Positions 60,001 through 64,000 of a DNA stretch of 64,000 nt are shown here, piece by piece (the first letter of the stretch is position 1; every line of letters starts with the position of its first letter). The notes under the pieces were generated by a model. It saw only the letters and a list, made by a program, of their open reading frames with translations, did no database searches and was not told the origin of the DNA. Source of the stretch: Enchytraeus crypticus (lineage: Eukaryota > Annelida > Clitellata > Enchytraeida > Enchytraeidae); NCBI GenBank assembly GCA_905160935.1, contig CAJHZI010000472.1:2611501-2675500 (forward strand), written 5' to 3'. The translations under genes were made by a program, and so were the position numbers.

Positions 60001-61261
60001 ATCTTGCTTTCTGTGAAATCTGAATCCTATGCTAACAAGGCTGTTATTTTGTCTTAGATATTTTTACATTAATCATTTTATTTATTATATTTCTATTTTA
60101 AGACTATTAGTTCTGGTTTCCGAGTTCTTTAGAACTTAAATACGGTTTGATTAATATAATGTTTCTGGTCTACATTAGCAATTAATTTAATTTAATTTAA
60201 TTTAATCTAATCTAATCCGGCGTGTCTAAAACTCTTTCAAATATTGATTAAAGACGATTCACTGAAGTAGAGTAATATTTATTTTTATTTCACCAACTCA
60301 ATGGTAGACAATTGCAAATACAAACCAAACAAAATCCATCTCAAATATTCCCGACAATTTATATAAAATTTCAAAAATTAATGGATATTTAATTTTTTTC
60401 TTCGAAATTTAACAAAATATATACGTTTACTATATTACACTAAAATACTATTCTGAAAATTGTATACAACTTGTTGTTTGTTTGTAAGCTAAATTTTGTA
60501 AAGTATAGCTGCTTTTGAATGATATACTCTATTAAATATTAAATGTTTTGCCATTAAAGTCAAATTGGGCTTATAGTTTATAATGCCGGTTATTCAGCAT
60601 GTATGCCGTCATGTCGCTTCTTTCTGAAACAACCTCAATTATCAAAAGTATTATACATATTTACATTTTTGTGCGCTCAATACGAGGCTATTTTTCATCT
60701 ATTTTTATACATATATGCTGGATATTTCTATGTACATTCGCATTTTATATTTATCTTACGGATTGATAACAACAATTAGAACATAGTAAATATTTAGAGT
60801 GCTGCTGTCATCCTCGACAACATCGGGCACTAGTGTGAAAAATCTAAGCAACAAACATCCAAAATGATTCAAAATAGAAAGTCAGAAAACCAGTTCAACG
60901 TTAACGGGAATTAAAGAAAATGAGGTTTGGTCGCAACGCATGGACAAAGATGGATGAAAACATAAATGGATGGAATATTTTCCATTCAAACATGGGAGGA
61001 AAAGAGAGTTGAATAGTTTAGCTCTTCAACAGCATATGATGACTGATATAACGAACATATAATTGTTGCGCAACTTACTATTTCTATGATATTGCAGGTC
61101 CTCGTAACCAGCAATACGGTGAAGTCTTGAAACATCTAGAGGCAGCGTTGGTGGTTCGAATCCGAACTTGTCGTCGACGGGCTCGAGGGGCAGGTCTGTC
61201 TCATCCAGCATCGACCTATCGACCGTGGCTAGACTGGGGCGGCCCATCCTAGGCTGCCAAG
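37855..61261 (-). CDS. SSUH2: SSUH2-like protein with DnaJ-type zinc finger (ten exons, 5' end missing)
   Basis: Ten minus-strand exons with GT..AG borders and consistent phases: 61079-61261, 51609-51696, 50537-50666, 47860-47920, 46395-46519, 44766-44935, 41485-41577, 40825-40927, 39147-39251 and 37855-38001. They give 400 residues plus a stop. Order of features: a Pro/Asp-rich N-terminus, ITEEEAQEALLEFVTQSCCY, ALH|YTLETFMENR, GPSQGPAPLPW, six CxxC pairs (CHNC, CHGC, CLTC, CWHC, CSYC, CKIC) with CxxCxGxG spacing, then VYPITDYPNEEL, VYGKEMAVYTPDYPQ and terminal CVIL. This is the architecture of vertebrate SSUH2 (similar length). Function is poorly known; in people the family is linked to tooth development. 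Coding continues upstream of 61261. Confidence 0.9.
38221..38277. repeat. (AT)n microsatellite
   Basis: Pure AT run in the last SSUH2 intron. Confidence 0.95.
38362..38525 (+). repeat. R1 family repeat copy, 5' part
   Basis: tctagtgttctaccagttgg, catattcatactcagagtat, catgctccttaaagag and aaaaggctacgcctta in family order. Confidence 0.65.
39147..39251 (-). CDS. SSUH2: SSUH2-like exon i
   Basis: Acceptor tttttttcttag, donor CAG|gttact; 35 codons, phase 0 both sides. It encodes VYPITDYPNEELCVASQTLL and NKARNARILIQ. The mariner-like element ends only 27 bp upstream of the acceptor dinucleotide pair. Confidence 0.9.
39281..40259 (+). mobile_element. Tc1/mariner-family DNA transposon, internally deleted
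   Basis: Inverted terminal repeats of about 70 bp (39281-39350 and 40191-40259) both start caggctg, continue gcattaaaaaat and end atatttcgcc, with scattered mismatches. TA flanks both ends (39279-39280, 40260-40261), the target duplication of this superfamily. At 979 bp it is shorter than a full element. Only the C-terminal third of the transposase is recognisable. Confidence 0.9.
39700..40001 (+). pseudogene. Mariner-like transposase, C-terminal fragment
   Basis: The frame carries EWPRNSPDFNPLDFYVWETM, then LKPKPRNTTVLKAVLREIW and IKAQSAHFEHTL, ending at TAA 39999-40001. The block SPDFNPLDFYVW is where DDD/DDE transposases of the IS630-Tc1-mariner superfamily keep their third acidic residue. 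The N-terminal DNA-binding domain and the first two catalytic Asp are missing or unrecognisable, so it cannot be autonomous. Confidence 0.8.
40825..40927 (-). CDS. SSUH2: SSUH2-like exon h
   Basis: Acceptor ttaccgcag, donor AAG|gtaatt; one base in, phase 0 out. It encodes TNNLSEHIIENTDLPTELI and TGEYVLEQTQPK. Confidence 0.9.
41485..41577 (-). CDS. SSUH2: SSUH2-like exon g (zinc finger, second part)
   Basis: Acceptor ccctgcag, donor AATA|gtaagt; one base in, two out. It contains CSYC with GGDG and CKIC with QGY, completing the six CxxC pairs, then KCYIKLRVE. Confidence 0.95.
41628..41702. repeat. (TAC)n/(TAA)n microsatellite
   Basis: Trinucleotide run just before a LINE fragment. Confidence 0.9.
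41735..42050 (+). mobile_element. LINE C-terminal fragment, copy A
   Basis: The frame 41735-41979 encodes PIAFETLGPVYSV, DEIGRRTSAITGDKREKAFL and RLSIALQRFNAVCF, the very end of ORF2 in a LINE group common in marine invertebrates. The 3' part contains a paired gcccagggccctttacagcccagggc and is followed by (TAA)n. It aligns with 43265-43430 of copy B. Confidence 0.75.
42041..42340. repeat. (TAA)n, (CAT)n and R2 fragment, then AAT-rich tract
   Basis: (TAA)n to 42086, (cat)n-like to 42112, R2 words cttcccttaaatcccagttt and aggctcgggatacgaatgg, then an AAT-rich tract from 42210. Poly-Asn translation here is not protein. Confidence 0.7.
42341..43545 (+). mobile_element. LINE ORF2 C-terminal region, copy B, two frameshifts
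   Basis: The first frame (to TAA 42956-42958) encodes SDLQWQQASLPVSKGGLGIR, SDWLHALPVASC and CEPHMCPCGHEVDALGLHGLSC, a Cys/His knuckle. A middle frame (42952-43060) has ANHNLNDLIWRAISRAGIPP. A third frame (43054-43458) has RSDGKRPDGMTLVPW, WDVTVIDI and GDKRETSFLWQRLS. This is the post-reverse-transcriptase region, including a CPCG..H..C zinc knuckle. The reverse transcriptase itself is absent. The 3' end precedes (TAA)n at 43546-43603. Confidence 0.85.
43951..44020. repeat. (GA)n microsatellite
   Basis: GA run of about 70 bp with few interruptions. Confidence 0.95.
44400..44535 (-). mobile_element. tRNA-derived SINE candidate
   Basis: The minus strand reads aaatggctgactgcatggac (A-box region), cgcgcttgcaatgataagc and gattcgaatctcagcc (B box GATTCGAATCT). 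The spacing fits a tRNA head, and a short AT-rich body follows. Confidence 0.55.
44766..44935 (-). CDS. SSUH2: SSUH2-like exon f (zinc finger, first part)
   Basis: Acceptor ctttcag, donor AAAAAG|gtaaca; phase 0 in, two bases out. It contains CHNC, CHGC with GKG, CLTC with GSG, and CWHC with GTG: DnaJ-type zinc ribbons. Confidence 0.95.
44936..46117. other. SSUH2 intron, little content
   Basis: No recognised repeat or coding sequence. Confidence 0.3.
46159..46380 (+). repeat. Hairpin-rich repeat units, aatgtgggg type
   Basis: aatgtggggg words at 46158, 46249 and 46310 pair with ctccacatt (46279) and ccaccacatt (46361). On the minus strand aatgtggagagacgcaagg and aatgtggtgggacgcaggg are direct copies about 83 bp apart. 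It lies directly downstream (gene sense) of SSUH2 exon e. Origin unknown. Confidence 0.55.
46395..46519 (-). CDS. SSUH2: SSUH2-like exon e
   Basis: Acceptor acttttag, donor ACT|gtaagt; two bases in, phase 0 out. It encodes QKIDGPSQGPAPLPWAIHCN, then MFHSEVRFLEVPHTATVT, the segment just before the zinc finger. Confidence 0.9.
46736..46990. repeat. Degenerate minisatellite with palindromic units
   Basis: Words such as tattctatgct, tactatgatat and accgtac recur in both orientations across about 250 bp. Confidence 0.6.
47570..47760 (+). mobile_element. tRNA-derived SINE (family S2), best copy
   Basis: gggttcgaatccc at 47602-47614 is a perfect B box. Body: ctgatctgagagtaaaatct, cattcactggactgg, tgcctaacggattaaacatg and agtgatagatatcaac. 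Other copies at 18113 and 26911. The A-box region is degraded (tagcgtacgggtaac). Confidence 0.7.
47860..47920 (-). CDS. SSUH2: SSUH2-like exon d
   Basis: Acceptor gatttttcag, donor CAG|gtttgc; 20 codons plus one base. It encodes YTLETFMENRSTGWDQEPYT, strongly conserved in the family. Confidence 0.9.
48423..48893. repeat. 19-20-bp minisatellite, about 24 copies
   Basis: Unit actgtctattgatctatag, with a recurrent variant block tagattttattattgatct. It lies in the intron between SSUH2 exons c and d. Confidence 0.95.
48900..50536. other. SSUH2 intron stretch, nothing recognised
   Basis: No repeat family recognised and no credible frame; a short tRNA-like look near 49850 is too weak to call. Confidence 0.3.
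50537..50666 (-). CDS. SSUH2: SSUH2-like exon c
   Basis: Acceptor atttatttag, donor CAC|gtaagt; one base in, phase 0 out. It encodes IGYITEEEAQEALLEFVTQS, CCYGKAAAKEMDVYQI and NALH, the family segment before the first conserved Tyr-Thr-Leu-Glu-Thr block. Confidence 0.9.
50733..51062. repeat. (AGTC)n / (AATC)n tetranucleotide array
   Basis: About 330 bp of cagtcagtcaatcaatcag type, in the intron between SSUH2 exons b and c, starting about 67 bp upstream (gene sense) of exon c. Confidence 0.9.
51609..51696 (-). CDS. SSUH2: SSUH2-like exon b
   Basis: Acceptor gttattag, donor CCAA|gttagt; two bases in, two out. It encodes SAPLITPPCEDTAENRRF and TIRLPEDEIS. The split codons complete as Ser (with exon a) and Asn (with exon c). 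Confidence 0.75.
52503..52640 (-). mobile_element. SINE S1 copy, reverse
   Basis: The minus strand has ggctccagccaatagcgatg, gcggggttaaaatcctgggc (B-box region), gtcactgacatcgcttac and gttagcattagctttaac. Confidence 0.65.
53040..53172 (+). mobile_element. SINE S1 copy
   Basis: attggctggagccagtgacg, ggtgttcaaatcctgggcta, gtcactgacatcgctttcga and acgttaacattagctctttt. Confidence 0.7.
53500..53590 (+). mobile_element. Degenerate LINE 3' end
   Basis: atcactgaaatcatccttgt and gagggaacgaaccttaaaaa resemble gacatcatccttg..gaggaaacggacgttaaa of the better copies. Confidence 0.45.
53942..54040 (-). mobile_element. tRNA-derived SINE or tRNA-like sequence
   Basis: The minus strand reads tagcttagccatttcatcgg (A-box-like), then gttagcaagatgcc and ggttcgaatctcggc (a B box). 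A stable pair atcggctggacagccgat lies between. The arm is longer than in a tRNA, so it is not called as a functional tRNA. Confidence 0.5.
54439..54525. repeat. (GA)n microsatellite
   Basis: GA-rich, interrupted. Confidence 0.9.
54985..55115. repeat. 47-bp tandem repeat, about 2.7 copies
   Basis: Unit includes gcatgactagttcaattaat and caattaattaattgatcaaa. Confidence 0.85.
55440..55545. repeat. Minisatellite left of LINE copy
   Basis: Units of ttctcaattgttcttcactt, about 19 bp. The same array resumes at 55955-56065 on the far side of the LINE insertion. Confidence 0.85.
55546..55945 (+). mobile_element. LINE 3' end with foldback duplication
   Basis: The frame ends at TAG 55705-55707 with LTSLGRRSFCFSAPTVWNSL and CKLKTHLFPP, homologous to the 15678-16178 copy. 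The 3' UTR contains a perfect 28-bp inverted repeat (55836-55863 and 55869-55896) that copies the ggacgtcccc element, then gaggaaacggacgttgaacc and an att-repeat tail. 5'-truncated; inserted into a minisatellite. Confidence 0.85.
55955..56065. repeat. Minisatellite right of LINE copy
   Basis: Continuation of the 55440-55545 array (ctcaattgttcttcactctt). Confidence 0.85.
56090..61020. other. Long SSUH2 intron, mostly empty
   Basis: (ATT)n at 56981-57030; a short R2-like word (ctgaatcccagtttaactcg) at 57890. No other repeat or coding sequence recognised. Confidence 0.35.
61079..61261 (-). CDS. SSUH2: SSUH2-like exon a (5'-most seen)
   Basis: Acceptor attttcag, donor AATA|gtaagt; two bases in, one out. 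It encodes WQPRMGRPSLATVDRSMLD and PLEPVDDKFGFEPPTLP. The ATG inside (61247) is not taken as the start because the acceptor and the open frame before it indicate an upstream exon. Confidence 0.8.
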
Positions 61262-61335
61262 CTGAAAATAATTACAATTATAATGAAATTTAGACACTTG
61301 AAACACATTGTAACCTTATCGGAACACTAAGAATT

Positions 61336-61338
<3 letters not shown>

Positions 61339-61390
<52 letters not shown>

Positions 61391-61445
61391 TATATATATA
61401 TACATGTATATATATACATGAATATATATATACTGTATATATATA
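61339..61445. repeat. (AT)n microsatellite with palindromic core
   Basis: AT run followed by cagtatatat...atactg inverted words. Confidence 0.9.
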
Positions 61446-61455
61446 AATTTAACTA

Positions 61456-61555
61456 AAAGGCGGAGTCTAATGTTATTGAAGGCGGACTCTAATGCTATAG
61501 AGGGCGGAGCCTAATGTAATTGAAGGCGGACTCTAACAGAAGATGGAGTCCAATT
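61456..61555. repeat. 22-bp tandem repeat, four copies, with an inverted copy
   Basis: aaggcggagtctaatgttat type at about 61459, 61480, 61502 and 61524. An inverted copy, gcgttagactccgccttt, lies at 61594-61611. Confidence 0.85.
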
Positions 61556-61705
61556 CTATATATAAATACTAACTTATTAATTTATTATCTTTAGCGTTAG
61601 ACTCCGCCTTTAACACCGCCTCAAATTAATACTGAACTAGAATTTGATTTTGTTCATTAAAGAATTATTTACAACTCTGGTATTGTTAGGAAATTAGCAA
61701 ATAAA

Positions 61706-62495
61706 CTACATTAAATTATGTAGCTTATTTAATTCAGTATCTGTTGTTGCATGTGAGGATCGTTATATGATTGTGGCATTGGAAAAGTTATTATTAGTTA
61801 ATATATATCTTCCTACTTGTAAAACAGCAGTGGAGCGTGACGAGATGGAGTTAACGTTCAGTAGGTTAGAGTCCGATATAGCAGGAATTAACTATAGCTA
61901 TGCAATAATAGGGGGTGACATGAATTGCAATTTGCTGAAGACGAATAATCATTCCATAGTTATTAATGCTAGATTTAATTGCCTATGTACTGAGTTGTGC
62001 AATTCACATCTTGAGATTCCCAGTGAAGTTATGTATACTTTCGCCGTGGAGAAGCGTAATGCTTATTCATACATTGATCATTTTCTTGTCAGTAATGTTA
62101 ATATGAGATTTGTAAATTCGTTAGTTACTATTAATGATTTTGACAATCTGTCTGATCACTTACCAGTTGTATTGAACCTCAGGCGTGAGGCTATTGTGCA
62201 ATGTATTGTTAACGATTTACCAGCAGTGAGTAAAATTAGCACTTCTACTCCGAATGTTAAACTCAATCGAGACTGGGTCAATTCTAATAAAACAGAATAC
62301 TATAAAATGACAAGAGAAGAATGTTACCCGTTATTCTTGTTACTATATGAAACTGATCTTAACCGGTTATATGATAGTAGACCTGAGTTATTTAATCAAT
62401 CATCTATTAAAATCGTTTACAATGAAGTTGTTAATTTATTATTCAATGCTTCTATGAAAACAATTAAAAGCAATTGTGGTTTCTTAACATTTTAA
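61706..62495 (+). mobile_element. LINE endonuclease (EEP/APE-type) fragment
   Basis: Open frame to TAA 62493-62495, with an in-frame ATG at 61767 that is probably not the true start. It contains VNIYLPT, AIIGGDMNCNLL (the GGDxN of exonuclease-endonuclease-phosphatase folds), YSYIDHFLVS and NLSDHLPVVL (the SDH catalytic motif). The N-terminal third of the domain is missing and no reverse transcriptase follows. About 250 intact codons suggest a recent or slowly decaying insertion. It lies upstream of the first visible SSUH2 exon, on the opposite strand. Confidence 0.85.
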
Positions 62496-64000
62496 ATATT
62501 GTTTGATTTTCATAGGTATAACTTTTTGAGTAAATCAATTGCCTGTAATCAGTTAAATGATCAAATAGAAGTAGACAATTCCGACTATTTGGATTACAAC
62601 GTTATAAATAATAAATATGGACTCCAGACAAAAGACACCAGCTATGACTCGGTTTAGGTTTTGGTCATATTTTGAAAGTCTGGTTTTAAATACCGAATAG
62701 GTAAATTTTGGTTTAAATAATTATCTAATTAGTAAGAATTTTAGTTCTATTAAGTTTTACTTTTTGATGACAAGGAATATCTTTATGTTGTATCTGAAGG
62801 TGATACTTGTTTGTTGTTTGTTTTCGCTTTTGTTTACTGCCATGACTTTGTTGAAATAAAGAGTATATATTTGGCAAGGCTAAATGTGATAACATGTTTG
62901 TAAATATAGTAACCTCAGATGACATGCAGATGTCTAAGAGCAAAAGATTTGTGATATTATAAGCGATATTATTGATCAAATAACTTAATGTATTAGTTAA
63001 ATGCAATTAATTAAGTTTCGAAAGCTATATAAAAATCGTTTGCCTATATAAAAAATAAATTATCAAGAGAGCATAGAATCTGAATTTAAAACGTTGTCGT
63101 AAGAGAGTATACAAATGTTATGGTCTGCCTGTGTAAGACCGTAAATGCACAGTAAATTCGTGGAGCTTTAAATTCTTCCACAAAATATTATTTTCAGTCT
63201 CATTATGAACTCATTAAGTCAAGAAGTCTTACTTCAGAGGCTAAATGAAATACTTCTTGAAATGAGCTTAGAAGTAAGCCGTAGTACAGATAAACTTTGA
63301 AGCGTTTTCTCAAGAGATTAAGTGACTCGATTTGCAAAAATGGGTATCCGTAAATGACTCCACATCTATAAATTGAAGCTATTTCAACTTCATATAATGA
63401 CTTATTCATTACTGTCGAAGTACGCAGCTGAAAATATCGATACGGTTATTAAAATTTTATTAAAATATGATTGTTAAAATGTTAATTAAAGTACATAATT
63501 AAATGTTTTAATGTTTTATTTTTTAATGTTTTATTAAATAAACTCAAATGAAAATCCAAGTAGACAACGAAGAAAAATTAAATATTATATCACTATTCTA
63601 TTAAAATATTGTATTTATCTGTACGCATTTCGCTTTGACTTTTACTAAATATGACTAAAATATTAAATTAACATAGAATATGAAAATTATGCACAATTAG
63701 GCTCAATTATTAAAATGTTTAAATATTAAAGTTTACAAAAAATGTCTGGCTAAAATATTGTAATGTTGAAAACCGTCATGTATTTATCATAAAAACGATG
63801 AGGCAGCTTCCTAACGATTCAACAGAATAGTAAAATCGACTCTACATGTACATAATGTTTTATACTCTTATTATTTCTGCTGAACGGAATTACAGGATGT
63901 TTTAACGACTTTTACGTGCATGCGAGCATCATATATTAGCAACATACATCATCCATAAGCTCCATAGCGTTGTTCGTGGAATATTAATCTTTCCGAGAAT
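62496..64000. other. Right end of window, nothing recognised
   Basis: AT-rich; the minus-strand frames at 62725 and 63203 show no family features. A missing upstream SSUH2 exon could lie here but I could not identify one. Confidence 0.3.

Overview
The window looks like non-coding-rich nuclear DNA of an invertebrate animal. It is AT-rich, full of long (AT)n, (GA)n, (TAA)n and minisatellite tracts, and carries several LINE and SINE families. Its two recognisable host genes are cut into short exons with clean GT..AG junctions whose phases agree. The gene families and retroelements suggest a marine invertebrate, perhaps a lophotrochozoan, but I cannot fix the taxon.

Region 1 (about 1-5190) is a decayed Polinton/Maverick or adintovirus-like element. 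On the minus strand it keeps an FtsK/HerA-type packaging ATPase, an adenain-like cysteine protease, a pX-like hydrophobic/basic protein, a two-helix membrane protein and an unrecognised 142-codon ORF. On the plus strand it keeps a fibre-like protein with two phage-tail-like repeats and a small AT-hook protein. All but the unrecognised ORF are broken by frameshifts or stops. No polymerase, integrase or capsid gene is visible, so the element probably continues left of the window.

Region 2 (5820-30665, minus strand) is the 5' part of a pentameric ligand-gated ion channel gene. Seven exons encode 450 residues: a long charged low-complexity N-terminus, then the start of the extracellular ligand-binding domain, which lacks the cysteines of the Cys-loop. 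A 20-kb first intron is filled with repeats. The transmembrane exons would lie left of 5820, beyond or around the viral relic. A LINE 3' end sits beside exon 6 and is flanked by an approximately 63-bp duplication that copies the exon's splice donor.

Region 3 (30666-37854) is intergenic, with microsatellites and copies of an approximately 350-bp unclassified repeat.

Region 4 (37855-61261, minus strand) is an SSUH2-like gene. Ten exons give 400 residues with six CxxC pairs of a DnaJ-type zinc finger and a C-terminal CVIL. The true start lies upstream, outside the window or unseen. Its introns contain a mariner-like element ending 27 bp from a splice acceptor, two LINE C-terminal fragments, tRNA-derived SINEs and minisatellites.

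Region 5 (61262-64000) holds an AT tract, a 22-bp tandem repeat and a LINE endonuclease fragment. The two host genes share orientation but show no functional link; most other content is mobile-element debris.
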